Assembly: GCA_026392845.1 (NCBI GenBank)
Contig: JAPLBJ010000052.1
Location: 1-45,975 of the forward strand
Direction of reading: 5' to 3'
Source of the DNA: Actinomycetota bacterium
GTDB lineage: Bacteria > Actinomycetota > Actinomycetes > Nanopelagicales > Nanopelagicaceae
Length of the DNA: 45,975 nt
Shown here: positions 27,495-36,396 of the stretch, in pieces
Numbering within the stretch: position 1 is the stretch's first letter
Layout of the letters: the number at the start of each line of letters is the position of its first letter
Translations under genes and position numbers: made by a program
The notes under the pieces: model-generated
Told to the model about the DNA's origin: nothing
Seen by the model: only the letters and a program-made list of their open reading frames with translations
Database searches by the model: none

Positions 27495-28460
27495 TCAGTG
27501 CTGCAAGAGCGAAAGTCTGCCCGATAATCGGGAAACCTTCACACCGCCAGGGAGATGAGCAGGGCCTTGCCCGCTCCACGCGGTGACCAACGCCTCAACT
27601 GCGCTCACATGCTCTGCGCTGAGGGAACCTGAAGGCGCACCTGCACTATAAATAGCACGCCTGAGGATTCTGGTGCGAATTGCTTTGGGTAGGGCTGCAA
27701 GAGCCTCACATTCCAGATCTGAGAGATCCATAGCCGATATCTCTTTTTCTGCCCACTGATCTAACGCATCTGCATCATCGCGCAACAAATATGCGCTGCG
27801 TGCAAGTGCCTCAGAAATTCCTGGGCCAATATTTTCTTCAAGGGTTGGCAGAACTATATTGCGAACTCTTACGCGCGCAAATTGGTTATCAGAATTATGT
27901 GGATCAAGCCATGGAAATAATTTCATCTCATTACATGCTTTTTCTGTTTGCTCACGTGTAATTGCTAATAATGGACGAATATATTTTCCGTTGATTTGCG
28001 CCATTCCGGAAAGAGAACGTGTTCCGGAGCCTCGCGCTAAACCAAGTAAAACGGATTCCGCTTGATCATCTTGAGTATGACCTAAGTAGATTGCAACTGC
28101 TTTGTATCTTTCTGCACATTCATCTAGCGCCTCATAGCGCGCTTTACGTGCAGAGGCTTCTAATCCTTGTGAAATTTCAACATTTACCTTAGAAATTTCG
28201 TTTTCTGTAATCCCAATAGCATTAAGTTGAGCAACTACTTTTACTGCCTGTTCTCCAGATGCACTCTGTAATTGATGATCAATAGTTACACCGACTACTC
28301 GAATGGCTAATGGCGGTGCTTCAATTGAAAGAGCGTGAGCAAGTGCTAAAGAATCTGCTCCACCAGAAATTGCAACGACAATGCATTCTCCTGCTTCATG
28401 CATCGCAAGGTAAGCGCGTACTGCGCTTCGAATTGCAAGCATGTTAGGGGTGGAGACCAT
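27495..28460 (-). CDS. tilS: tRNA(Ile)-lysidine synthase
   Basis: Modifies the wobble C of tRNA-Ile(CAU) to lysidine so that it reads AUA; 321 aa. The PP-loop SGGADSLALAHAL is at residues 30-42, with LGHTQDDQAESVLLGLARGSG as the second signature and RPLL following. It is the short form without a long C-terminal domain, usual for Actinobacteria. A TAGTCT hexamer exactly 6 bp before the ATG supports this start and a leaderless mRNA. Confidence 0.94.
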   Translation of the reverse strand: MVSTPNMLAIRSAVRAYLAMHEAGECIVVAISGGADSLALAHALSIEAPPLAIRVVGVTIDHQLQSASGEQAVKVVAQLNAIGITENEISKVNVEISQGLEASARKARYEALDECAERYKAVAIYLGHTQDDQAESVLLGLARGSGTRSLSGMAQINGKYIRPLLAITREQTEKACNEMKLFPWLDPHNSDNQFARVRVRNIVLPTLEENIGPGISEALARSAYLLRDDADALDQWAEKEISAMDLSDLECEALAALPKAIRTRILRRAIYSAGAPSGSLSAEHVSAVEALVTAWSGQGPAHLPGGVKVSRLSGRLSLLQH

Positions 28461-28466
28461 GCGATA

Positions 28467-28472
28467 AGACTA
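28467..28472 (-). promoter_or_regulatory. -10 hexamer TAGTCT for tilS, leaderless-type
   Basis: TAGTCT on the minus strand ends 6 bp before the tilS ATG and includes the TAG stop of the upstream NlpC/P60 gene. No ribosome binding site lies between, so tilS likely has its own leaderless transcript. Confidence 0.5.
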
Positions 28473-29672
28473 GACCCGACCACCAAATGGCATAAGCCCG
28501 TTGACGCTGTAAATACTGGAGAAGAGCAAGCCTTTATCCTTCGAATTTGCCTCCCACATCATTCCGTTGCCTGCATAAATTGAAATGTGGTGAATTGTTG
28601 AAATTGTGCCCTTGTAAGAATAGAAAAGAAGGTCGCCCGGTTCTAATTCATTGAGAGAAACATGCTTTGTGTAACCCGAATACAGAGCAGAGTTGAGTCG
28701 ATCCCAATTTGGCCAACCTAGTCCTGCAGATTTATATGCTGCATAAACAAGTCCTGAACAGTCAAAAGTACTTGGACCTTGTGTACCCCAAACATAAGGC
28801 TTGCGCGCAAGAACTTGTTTCTTCGCGAACTCAACTGCCTTCAATCGCATGGATTCATTTGACCGTATTGTCGACCTTCCTTTGAATCCGATGTCTGGCC
28901 AAATCTTTTTCTGCCCTGCAGTATTTGCAGCTGTATTAGCTTGACTTTCTTCAAGAAGTGCAAGTTGGCGTTGTTGTTCAAGTGTCGTGCGAACTTTTTT
29001 AGCGCTTGCAAGTTCTTTCATGATTGCATCTTGAACTTTTTGTAATTTTGAAACTTCTTTTGCTTGCTCTGACTTTGCATCATCAGCAATCTTTTTAGCT
29101 GCAGTTACTTTATCTGTTGCTTTTTGTTGAACAATTTTCGCCTCATCAGCTGCGCGCTTAGCAGCACGCGCTATTACTTCTGCAGCTTTGAATCTCTCAA
29201 GTGCAACAGTATTTTGTGAGCCTAAAGTACTCAGTGTCGAAAGTTGATCCATTAATTCTTGTGGTCCATTTGAACTCAATAGCGGCTGAATATCACTCAT
29301 GCTTCCACCCATGATGTATGCACTCGCGGCAAGCTTTCCAATAACTCTGTGTGCCTGCGCAACATCTTGTGCGGTTTCTGCTGCATGCACTGCTGCAGCT
29401 TGCGCTGCTTTTGTAGCTGCAGCTAGTTCCCTCTGAGCTTTTACATATAAAGCTTGGGCCGTATTCGCTTTAGCCGTGAGGGTTCGAAGCGTTTGATTCG
29501 CCGCTGCTAATTTCTTGCTGGCCGCATCTGCAGCTTTTTTCTTTTCTACTTCAACTTTCTTGGCAGCTTCAATTTCAGCAAGAGTGGGTTTTGGGGTTTT
29601 TGCTAAGGCTGGCGTTGTTCCCAGTGTGAGCCCGAGGATAAGCGCAAGTGATAGCGCTCTATATCGTCTCAA
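28470..29672 (-). CDS. Secreted NlpC/P60 peptidoglycan endopeptidase with coiled coil
   Basis: Cell-wall hydrolase of the RipA/PcsB kind; 400 aa. A signal peptide (MRRYRALSLALILGLTLGTTP, ending ALA) is followed by a long Ala/Lys-rich coiled coil (about 30-265), then the C40 domain. The catalytic Cys is in FDCSGLVYAAYKS and the His in STIHHISIYAGNG. In this architecture the coiled coil keeps the protease inactive until it meets an FtsEX-like complex. The start is TTG at 29672, chosen because it begins the signal peptide; the preceding GGGGG may act as ribosome binding site. A 79-bp gap upstream shows no c-di-AMP riboswitch. Confidence 0.9.
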   Translation of the reverse strand: MRRYRALSLALILGLTLGTTPALAKTPKPTLAEIEAAKKVEVEKKKAADAASKKLAAANQTLRTLTAKANTAQALYVKAQRELAAATKAAQAAAVHAAETAQDVAQAHRVIGKLAASAYIMGGSMSDIQPLLSSNGPQELMDQLSTLSTLGSQNTVALERFKAAEVIARAAKRAADEAKIVQQKATDKVTAAKKIADDAKSEQAKEVSKLQKVQDAIMKELASAKKVRTTLEQQRQLALLEESQANTAANTAGQKKIWPDIGFKGRSTIRSNESMRLKAVEFAKKQVLARKPYVWGTQGPSTFDCSGLVYAAYKSAGLGWPNWDRLNSALYSGYTKHVSLNELEPGDLLFYSYKGTISTIHHISIYAGNGMMWEANSKDKGLLFSSIYSVNGLMPFGGRV

Positions 29673-29751
29673 TGAAAACCCCCAGGGAAGTAACTGACCT
29701 AAAGGATAAGTCAGTAACCTTTGAAAATTTGGGTTTTACCCTTGAGTGTCT

Positions 29752-30558
29752 CTAATTTGCTACATCACGTCGTACAAAAAGGAACGATGCAATTGTCACA
29801 GCAACTGCAACATATATGCCACCGACTAATAGAGCATGTGAATACTCAATACTTTCGGCCGATCCCCTTGGTGCGCCACCAGATGCAATTGCAGAAAGCT
29901 GCGCACCAGGTAACCAATCTTGTAAGGAATTCTTTACTGCTATTAATAAATTTTCAACGATGAGTAACCAAAGAACACCTAATGAAATTGCACTAATTGG
30001 GGAGCGCAGCAAGAGGCCGAGAACCATTCCGATTGTGCCAAAGCCAATTACAGAAACAATCACATTGATAGAGGTTGTGAAGATTGCATGCCGACCATCA
30101 GCGCCAAACCATAAATCTGTTGAGACTTTAGCGCCTGGAGCCAGAATTACTGATGCACCAATACTCACAATTGCGGCGAGGAGAATCATCACTAATGCAA
30201 AAAGTTTCATGGCGATAAATTTCCCGAGCAAGATTCGCAGGCGACCGGGTTGACGCACTAAAAGATTGCGCAGCGTTCCATATGTATATTCCTGCGCAGT
30301 TTGTGCTGCAAAAACACAAAGAGCAATTATTCCAAGAAAGCCACCGACGCTACTAAATCCTTGAACACCACCATTTGCAAGACCAAGTATTTCTCGCCCA
30401 ACCATGCGCCCACGATCTGAATTTCCTTGTGGTGAATCAATGAGCAAGAAGAGAAGTGAAGAAAAGAGAGCGCTAAAGAAGACCACTGCTCCCATAGTTC
30501 CCAAAAATAAAGTTGGGCGACGTAATTTACGAAGTTCAGCAAAAGCTACATGCCACAT
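29752..30558 (-). CDS. ABC-2 type transporter permease
   Basis: Membrane part of an ABC exporter; 268 aa with six predicted transmembrane segments, for example GAVVFFSALFSSLLFLL and LVMILLAAIVSIGASVIL. The cytoplasmic loop before TM2 has an ABC-2 feature (TYGTLRNLLVRQPGRLRILLG cannot be assigned further). The ATG overlaps the stop of the ATPase gene by TAATG. The substrate is unknown: drug, lipid or peptide export are all possible. Confidence 0.85.
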   Translation of the reverse strand: MWHVAFAELRKLRRPTLFLGTMGAVVFFSALFSSLLFLLIDSPQGNSDRGRMVGREILGLANGGVQGFSSVGGFLGIIALCVFAAQTAQEYTYGTLRNLLVRQPGRLRILLGKFIAMKLFALVMILLAAIVSIGASVILAPGAKVSTDLWFGADGRHAIFTTSINVIVSVIGFGTIGMVLGLLLRSPISAISLGVLWLLIVENLLIAVKNSLQDWLPGAQLSAIASGGAPRGSAESIEYSHALLVGGIYVAVAVTIASFLFVRRDVAN

Positions 30559-31463
30559 TACTTATCCCCCGTCATCTCGAAAAATGTTTCTTCTAGATTA
30601 GGAAGCTGCGGAGTGAGTTGTGAAAGTGTTATCCCGGCATCAAATGCTACCTTGTTGAGAATAACTGCCCACTCTTTGGGTCCTTCGACATGGAGTGCGC
30701 CATCACGAATAGTTGCATGATGTCCAGCGCTCATTGCTATTGATAACAATGTGTTGAGATCTGATTCGCTCTGGCCCTTAGCAATAATTATGGGTTGCTG
30801 CGCGTGTAAGAGATCATTGATTTTTCCAGTAAAAACGACTTCACCTTTGCGAAGCATTACTAAGTAATCGCTAATGATTTCTAACTCAGAAAGTAAGTGT
30901 GACGATACAAATACTGAGGTGCCGTTATTAGCGAGTGTACGCAATAAATCTCTGACTTCCTGGATACCTTCAGGATCCAATCCATTAGTTGGTTCATCCA
31001 ACATTAATAGTTGTGGATTTGGAAGAAGTGCTGCTGCAATTCCCAGGCGTTGTTTCATGCCTAGCGAATAAGTTTTATATTTTGATTTTGCGCGATCGCC
31101 AAGTCCCACTTGCTCTAATAATCCTTGAACGCGATCCGTTGAAAAACCGCCCAATGTTGCAAGGTAATTCAAATTTTCACGGCCACTCAATGCAGGATAG
31201 AAAGCCGGGCCTTCAATCATTGCGCCAACGCGTGGTAAGTATTTTTCTGGGTGTTTAATCGAGTGACCTAGAATTTCACCCGTTCCACCTGATGGCGTAA
31301 TAAGGCCTAGGAGCATTCGCATTGTTGTTGTTTTGCCAGAACCATTAGGGCCAACAAAGCCGCACACAGTTCCAAGGGGAACTTCAAATGTCGCATGTGA
31401 AAGCGCAGCGCGCTCTCCATACATTTTGCTGAGGTCTGTAACCGATATCGCAGTACTAGGCAT
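30558..31463 (-). CDS. ABC transporter ATP-binding protein
   Basis: Nucleotide-binding subunit paired with the ABC-2 permease; 301 aa. Walker A GPNGSGKTT, Q-loop, signature YSLGMKQRLGIA, Walker B LLMLDEPTNGLDPEG and the H-loop SSHLLSE are all present. The C-terminal ~90 residues match the accessory domain of the CcmA/NatA family. The start 31463 (MPSTAISVTDL) is preferred; a longer frame to 31586 would run into the divergent metZ. The metZ start is only 26 bp away. Confidence 0.93.
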   Translation of the reverse strand: MPSTAISVTDLSKMYGERAALSHATFEVPLGTVCGFVGPNGSGKTTTMRMLLGLITPSGGTGEILGHSIKHPEKYLPRVGAMIEGPAFYPALSGRENLNYLATLGGFSTDRVQGLLEQVGLGDRAKSKYKTYSLGMKQRLGIAAALLPNPQLLMLDEPTNGLDPEGIQEVRDLLRTLANNGTSVFVSSHLLSELEIISDYLVMLRKGEVVFTGKINDLLHAQQPIIIAKGQSESDLNTLLSIAMSAGHHATIRDGALHVEGPKEWAVILNKVAFDAGITLSQLTPQLPNLEETFFEMTGDK

Positions 31464-31489
31464 AGGGCTCACTCTGTCACACTTATCCC

Positions 31490-32755
31490 ATGAGTAAAAA
31501 GCCTTGGGGTTACCAGCCGGCAGAGCGCGATGAACCAACATGGGAATTGCATCCGCAAACCCATGCTGTGCGCACCGGTCTTGCACGCTCTGGATTTGGC
31601 GAAACTTCTGAAGCGCTTTTTCTTAATAGTGGATTTACATATACGAGTGCTCAGGAAGCGCTCGATTCTTTTGCCGATGAGACTGATCATTTTTTATACA
31701 GCAGATTTCATAATCCAACTGTTGCAATGTTTGAGCAACGCCTCGCTGCAATTGAAGGTGCTGAGTACTGCGTGGCAACCGGTTCTGGAATGTCAGCAAT
31801 GTTTGCATCCATTGCTTGCTTAGTAAGTGCAGGAGATCGCGTAGTTGCATCGGCTTCAATGTTTAGTTCATGCCACGTTGTACTCACTGAGTTTTTGCCT
31901 AAATGGGGAATAACGACTGAACTTGTAAAGGGAAATGACCCTGCTGCATGGGCTGCAGCATTGAGCAAGCCAACAAAGGCCGTATTTATTGAAACTCCAA
32001 GTAACCCGATGATGGACATCGTAGATATTGCAATGGTGAGTGAGCTTGCGCATAAAGTTGGCGCAACCGTAATTGTTGATAACGTAATGGCTTCGCCTAT
32101 TTTGCAGAAACCTTTGCAACATGGCGCTGATGTTGTTATGTATTCGGCAACAAAACATATTGATGGCCAAGGTCGCGTCCTTGCTGGTGCGGTTCTAGGT
32201 TCATTTGAATATATTCACGAAAAACTTATTCCCTTCAATCGCCATACCGGCCCAGCACTAAGTCCATTCAATGCATGGGTTCTCGTTAAATCACTTGAGA
32301 CACTAGATATGCGTGTTGAACGAATGACACATAACGCGCAAGCAATTGCTGAATTCCTCGAAGGTCGCAAAGAGATCAAGAGTGTGCGCTATCCAGGCTT
32401 GAAGTCTCACCCAGAGCATGCAATTGTAAAGAAGCAGATGAGTCGTGGTGGCACAACTATTGGTATCGAATTTGCTGGCTCTCAAAAAGATGCATTCAAG
32501 TTTATGGATGCCCTCAAAGTCATCGATATTTCGAATAATTTAGGTGATAGCAAGTCCCTAATTACTCATCCAGCAACCACTACACATCGCCGCTTATCTC
32601 CTGAAATTCTGGCCGAGATGGGGATTACTCCCAGTGTTCTTAGGCTTTCAGTCGGACTAGAACATTCAACTGATCTAATAAAAGATCTTACGCAAGCCCT
32701 TAGTTTAGAAGTTGGGCTACAACTAATAGCCCCGACAATAAACTCAAGTAAGTAA
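31490..32755 (+). CDS. metZ: O-succinylhomoserine sulfhydrylase
   Basis: PLP-dependent enzyme that makes homocysteine from O-succinyl- or O-acetyl-homoserine with sulfide; 421 aa. Cys/Met-metabolism hallmarks are SRFHNPTVAMFEQRLAAIEG, ATGSGMSAM, ETPSNPMMDI and the PLP lysine Lys222 in SATKHIDGQG. MetZ fits better than MetB or cystathionine lyase from the N-terminal LNSGFTYTSAQEAL and overall length, but the activated homoserine used is not provable here. The 3' end overlaps ctaB by 56 bp on the opposite strand. Confidence 0.9.
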   Translation: MSKKPWGYQPAERDEPTWELHPQTHAVRTGLARSGFGETSEALFLNSGFTYTSAQEALDSFADETDHFLYSRFHNPTVAMFEQRLAAIEGAEYCVATGSGMSAMFASIACLVSAGDRVVASASMFSSCHVVLTEFLPKWGITTELVKGNDPAAWAAALSKPTKAVFIETPSNPMMDIVDIAMVSELAHKVGATVIVDNVMASPILQKPLQHGADVVMYSATKHIDGQGRVLAGAVLGSFEYIHEKLIPFNRHTGPALSPFNAWVLVKSLETLDMRVERMTHNAQAIAEFLEGRKEIKSVRYPGLKSHPEHAIVKKQMSRGGTTIGIEFAGSQKDAFKFMDALKVIDISNNLGDSKSLITHPATTTHRRLSPEILAEMGITPSVLRLSVGLEHSTDLIKDLTQALSLEVGLQLIAPTINSSK

Positions 32756-33569
32756 TTGACCAGTGAAATATTTTTCCTGCAACTTTGTTGTAGTCAGGTG
32801 AATCCTCTTTTAGTGCAATGAGCTCGTGAGCGAAAACTAAACCAAGTCCAATAGTTGTGAGCATTACCCACAATGGAAGTCCTGCAGCAAAGACGAGCCA
32901 CACAGATGAGAGCATCATTGCGATGGTGTGAAACCACATCTCTTTTTGAACGCGACCTCGTGTTGCTACGGATGGCAACATCGGTATTCCAGCTGCGGTG
33001 TATTCATCTTTATATTTGATTGCAAGAGCCCAAAAATGCGGTGGAGTCCAAAAGAAGATCACCATAAAGAATGCAACAGCTGCCCACGATAAAGAATTTG
33101 TAACTGCTGCCCAACCAATGAATACCGGCATGCATCCAGCGGCCCCGCCCCAGACGATATTTTGATTAGTGCGGCGCTTTAGCCCCATTGTGTAAACAAG
33201 AACATAAAAAAGTATTGCAATGAGTGTCATAAGCGTGGCCATTGGTGTTGTGAGAAACCAGAAAATTAATAAGGACAAAACACCTATTACTGTTGCGAAA
33301 ATTGTTGCATGCACTTTTGAGATAACACCTGTGACAAGTGGACGGTTAGATGTACGTGCCATTAGAGCATCAGATTCACTTTCAATAACCATGTTGAAAG
33401 CATTTGCACTTCCTGCAGCTAACGTTCCTGCAAAAATAGTTGTAATTGTTAATCCAAATGGTGGAAGACCCTTATTAGCCAAGACCATGGCAGGAAGAGT
33501 TGAAATCAAAAGGAGTTCAACGACCCGAAGTTTCATCAGATCCATATATCCACGCAGTGTTGAGCTCAC
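32700..33569 (-). CDS. ctaB: Protoheme IX farnesyltransferase (heme O synthase)
   Basis: Membrane prenyltransferase that adds a farnesyl group to heme b, giving heme O for cytochrome oxidase; about 289 aa with several transmembrane helices. The UbiA-family motif is NMVIESESD (59-67) followed by RTSNRPLVTG. The usual NxxxDxDxD has Glu at its first two acidic positions. The GTG at 33569 gives the family-like N-terminus MSSTLRGYM and lies 6 bp after TAATCT; a TTG two codons upstream is the alternative. Confidence 0.92.
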   Translation of the reverse strand: MSSTLRGYMDLMKLRVVELLLISTLPAMVLANKGLPPFGLTITTIFAGTLAAGSANAFNMVIESESDALMARTSNRPLVTGVISKVHATIFATVIGVLSLLIFWFLTTPMATLMTLIAILFYVLVYTMGLKRRTNQNIVWGGAAGCMPVFIGWAAVTNSLSWAAVAFFMVIFFWTPPHFWALAIKYKDEYTAAGIPMLPSVATRGRVQKEMWFHTIAMMLSSVWLVFAAGLPLWVMLTTIGLGLVFAHELIALKEDSPDYNKVAGKIFHWSITYLSLLSGLLVVAQLLN

Positions 33570-33575
33570 TGGCAA

Positions 33576-33581
33576 AGATTA
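33576..33581 (-). promoter_or_regulatory. -10 hexamer TAATCT for ctaB, leaderless-type
   Basis: TAATCT on the minus strand ends 6 bp before the GTG at 33569 and favours that start over the TTG at 33575. Confidence 0.45.
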
Positions 33582-33629
33582 CTCAGCACGGTTGTGTGCT
33601 GCTCTCAGTTTCTTCTCAGACTCCCGCTC

Positions 33630-33635
33630 TATCTT
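33630..33635 (+). promoter_or_regulatory. -10 hexamer TATCTT, leaderless-type
   Basis: TATCTT ends 6 bp before the ATG at 33642 and supports that start over the upstream in-frame codon at 33594. No Shine-Dalgarno. Confidence 0.5.
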
Positions 33636-33641
33636 TTCCAC

Positions 33642-34085
33642 ATGACACCTCCAAAGAAGCCTGAATGGATCCACATCGCTGATACAGACAATGCTGCATC
33701 GGTTCGCAAAGTTTCTAAGGCACTTCCTGCAATTGCACTCGGTTCTGCTCTTATGATTATTGGGGCTGGAGTCGCATTTGCTCAATCAAATAATGACGTA
33801 CCAGCTGCAGCAGTTGAATCTGTCATTAGTTCCCAATCTACGATTAGTGCGCAACCTGCTCTAGACAATGCACCGACAAAGGGTTCAACTACATCATTGA
33901 GAATCCAAAATATAGCTACTCAAAAACCAACCTCTCAAGGTGTAAGTGATTCACCGATAATTGCCCCTAAAGCACCCGCTTTACAGATGCCAACCGGTGG
34001 TGGCGATGATGAAGATGAAGATTTCCGCGGAGCGCGTGGACATGGCGATGAGCATGATGACGACTATGAAGGTGATGACGACTAA
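33642..34085 (+). CDS. Small membrane-anchored protein with highly acidic tail
   Basis: A 147-aa protein I do not recognise. A short cytoplasmic, basic N-terminus is followed by one hydrophobic segment (about 33-48, IALGSALMIIGAGVAFA), either an anchor or a cleaved signal. Then comes a low-complexity Ser/Thr/Ala/Gln linker and a tail of about 28 residues rich in Asp, Glu and Gly (GGGDDEDEDFRG, then DEHDDDYEGDDD). Such tails often bind calcium or other cations. Downstream 23 bp later is the YVTN propeller gene. Function is unknown. Confidence 0.65.
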   Translation: MTPPKKPEWIHIADTDNAASVRKVSKALPAIALGSALMIIGAGVAFAQSNNDVPAAAVESVISSQSTISAQPALDNAPTKGSTTSLRIQNIATQKPTSQGVSDSPIIAPKAPALQMPTGGGDDEDEDFRGARGHGDEHDDDYEGDDD

Positions 34086-34096
34086 GGCCTAAGCAT

Positions 34097-34102
34097 TACA
34101 GT
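34097..34102 (+). promoter_or_regulatory. -10 hexamer TACAGT, leaderless-type
   Basis: TACAGT ends exactly 6 bp before the ATG at 34109, with no ribosome binding site, so this gene may have its own promoter besides read-through from its neighbour. Confidence 0.45.
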
Positions 34103-34108
34103 TAGACA

Positions 34109-35185
34109 ATGTTTAGACGCGCTTTTCTATTTGCATTGATTTTACTGATTGGAATAGTTCCAAGTAGTGCAGATGAGATAACAAATGACGCAACCCGATT
34201 GGTACTTGTAAAAACAATATACGGAGATATATCTCCGAAATCAGTTCGTTCTTCAGGCACCGGCTTGGTAAGCGCTCATAACATGATGTATCGCCACTCA
34301 GTGACACTTTATAATTCCGAAACGATGGAATTAATTTCAACAATTCCAGATTCCGTTTCTCTTTCAAAGTTTGGTTACACACAATATTCCGGAAATTATC
34401 GTGGTGCCCCCGTTGAAGGCGCTTATTCACCCGATGGTAAATACCTATATTTCACCAACTACGCGATGTATGGAAAAGGTTTTAGAAAAGAAGGCCATGA
34501 CACATGCAGTCCGGCAAGTGGATATGACAAGAGTTTTCTTTCACGTGTTGACCTAGAAACAAATAAAATTGATGCGATTTATCCAGTTGGGTCTGTACCA
34601 AAAGTTGTTGAAGTGACTCCTGATAACAAATATATTCTCGTATCTAATTGGTGCTCTTACACGGTAAATGTAATTTCAGTAGAGAGTCAAAAAACAGTCA
34701 AGATAATTAAAATAGGACGATATCCCCGAGGAATCGCTATTACCAGCGATAGCGCTTATGCCTATGTTGCCGAAATGGGTGGCAACAGAATCCACAGAAT
34801 TGATCTAAATACCTTTGATGTTTCCTATATTCCTATTGGTAGTAATCCACGTGCCATAGTTTTGTCGCCAGATAACAAGACTCTTTATGTAACGATGAAT
34901 ATTGCAGGAAAAGTGCAGGCATGGGATTTAGTACAAAAGAAGAGTCTTGGGCTAGTCAATACTGGAAAATCAGCGCGCAGTCTTGCAATTAGTAAAGATG
35001 GAACCGCGCTTTTTGTCGTCAATTTTAATGGAGATACTCTTTCAAAGGTAAGAACATCTGATTTGAAGGTTTTGCAAACAATCAAAGTATGTAACGAGCC
35101 AATTGGAGTCACATACGATGATGCAACTTCTCGAACATGGGTTGCTTGCTATGGAGGATCAATAAAAATCTTTGACAATATCTAA
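34109..35185 (+). CDS. Secreted YVTN/YncE-like beta-propeller protein
   Basis: A 358-aa exported protein with signal peptide MFRRAFLFALILLIGIVPSS. The body consists of seven-bladed propeller repeats of the YVTN type: SPDGKYLYFTNYA, TPDNKYILVSNWC, TSDSAYAYVAEMGG, SPDNKTLYVTMNIA, SKDGTALFVVNFNG. These proteins bind ligands or partners at the surface, without a catalytic signature. Paired Cys (SNWC, VCNEP, WVACYG) could form disulfides. The 3' end overlaps dacB by 4 bp. Confidence 0.85.
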   Translation: MFRRAFLFALILLIGIVPSSADEITNDATRLVLVKTIYGDISPKSVRSSGTGLVSAHNMMYRHSVTLYNSETMELISTIPDSVSLSKFGYTQYSGNYRGAPVEGAYSPDGKYLYFTNYAMYGKGFRKEGHDTCSPASGYDKSFLSRVDLETNKIDAIYPVGSVPKVVEVTPDNKYILVSNWCSYTVNVISVESQKTVKIIKIGRYPRGIAITSDSAYAYVAEMGGNRIHRIDLNTFDVSYIPIGSNPRAIVLSPDNKTLYVTMNIAGKVQAWDLVQKKSLGLVNTGKSARSLAISKDGTALFVVNFNGDTLSKVRTSDLKVLQTIKVCNEPIGVTYDDATSRTWVACYGGSIKIFDNI

Positions 35186-36396
35186 CTTGTAACCGTTGAG
35201 GTTTCAATCGCAGGAGTTGTAGGAACAGTAGGCGCTGCAATTCTTCCAAGTATTCGGTCCATGAGCGCTCGGGCTTTATCACTTGCTCGGTTACTTCTTC
35301 CAATTTTGTCAGCTACGGTCACAAAAATATATTCACGTTCACCGGATTCAATGTAACCGGCCAAACTAACAGTTCCATTGAGCGTTCCTGTTTTTGCGTG
35401 GACTAAACCAACTGCACTAGGGGCGGTAGTTAGGAAGCGATTACGTAAAGTTCCAGATACTCCACCAACAGGTAAAGATGTGTAGAGGATTTCATACTGC
35501 GGGTCCTTGCGTAATTTGAATAACAAATCAGCCATAATTTTCGCAGAAACTCTATTTTCGCGTGAAAGTCCACTGCCATCAGCAACAATCATGCGTGATG
35601 GATCTATGCCCAAATCTAAGAGAACTTGTGCAAATGTGATCGCAACTCCTTCTTCACTAAATGGATTTCCTGCTCGCTTTGATGCCAGCTTTGCAAGACG
35701 ATCTGCTAACAGATTGTCGCTCCATAACATTGTGAATTCTAAAATTTGCGATACAGGTGGGGAATTAGAAGCAACGATTTCGGTGCCAGCATCTTGAAAT
35801 GCAACAGCACTCGACACTCTCTTAAATTTTGGTGTGTATCCACGCTTCTTGAAAAATACTTTAAAGTTTGCGACATCGCGACTATTCAACTCAGAATACT
35901 CAATTGTGAGTCCGCGCGCGGAACCCTTGTTTGCTCTCTTTGCAGCACTCAAGGAATTGAACGCAAGTCTTGGAAGCGAAGTTCTTTTCATCTTTACTGC
36001 TTCATAATGTGTATAACTAATCCATGGATCATAAGAGCCTTGGATTACTAAAGTTTTTGGCTTTATTCCAAGTGAAACACTTGTGCGAAAAACTTCATTT
36101 GGATTGATATATCTGAGTGTTGCGGCAGCTGAAAATATTTTTTGTGTTGAAGCAGGTTTGCGTAGAGAGTTCGCATTTTTTTCATAAATAACTTCCCCAC
36201 TCTGTGCATCAATCAAGATCATTGATGGATTTGCCAAGATGGGAGATAAAAGCATTTCGCCAAAGACAGTGGGGATCGTGGAAGGGGAGATGATTGCTTG
36301 AGCAGGTGCAACCGAAAACACTAAAAGAGCTGTGACACCAGCTGATATTTTGCGAGCGAAATACTTGTTCAACAAATTACTGCCAAAGAGTCGCAA
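35182..36396 (-). CDS. dacB: D-alanyl-D-alanine carboxypeptidase/endopeptidase (PBP4, S13)
   Basis: Penicillin-binding protein that trims peptidoglycan peptides; 404 aa in the longest form. A signal peptide precedes APAQA. The serine motif SxxK is S83TQK86, SxN is in MLWSDNLLAD, and KTG is in HAKTGTL. The start is uncertain: TTG at 36396, or TTG at 36375 or 36372, all leading into the same signal peptide. The first overlaps the upstream membrane-protein gene by 20 bp. Confidence 0.92.
   Translation of the reverse strand: MRLFGSNLLNKYFARKISAGVTALLVFSVAPAQAIISPSTIPTVFGEMLLSPILANPSMILIDAQSGEVIYEKNANSLRKPASTQKIFSAAATLRYINPNEVFRTSVSLGIKPKTLVIQGSYDPWISYTHYEAVKMKRTSLPRLAFNSLSAAKRANKGSARGLTIEYSELNSRDVANFKVFFKKRGYTPKFKRVSSAVAFQDAGTEIVASNSPPVSQILEFTMLWSDNLLADRLAKLASKRAGNPFSEEGVAITFAQVLLDLGIDPSRMIVADGSGLSRENRVSAKIMADLLFKLRKDPQYEILYTSLPVGGVSGTLRNRFLTTAPSAVGLVHAKTGTLNGTVSLAGYIESGEREYIFVTVADKIGRSNRASDKARALMDRILGRIAAPTVPTTPAIETSTVTS

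Noticed and set aside
29731-29741. Hairpin GGGT-TTT-ACCC as terminator of the ABC permease gene
   Set aside because: The stem is only 4 bp and the T-run is short; not convincing as an intrinsic terminator.
29673-29751. c-di-AMP riboswitch before the NlpC/P60 gene, as in other Actinobacteria
   Set aside because: Only 79 bp are available and none of the conserved riboswitch blocks is visible.
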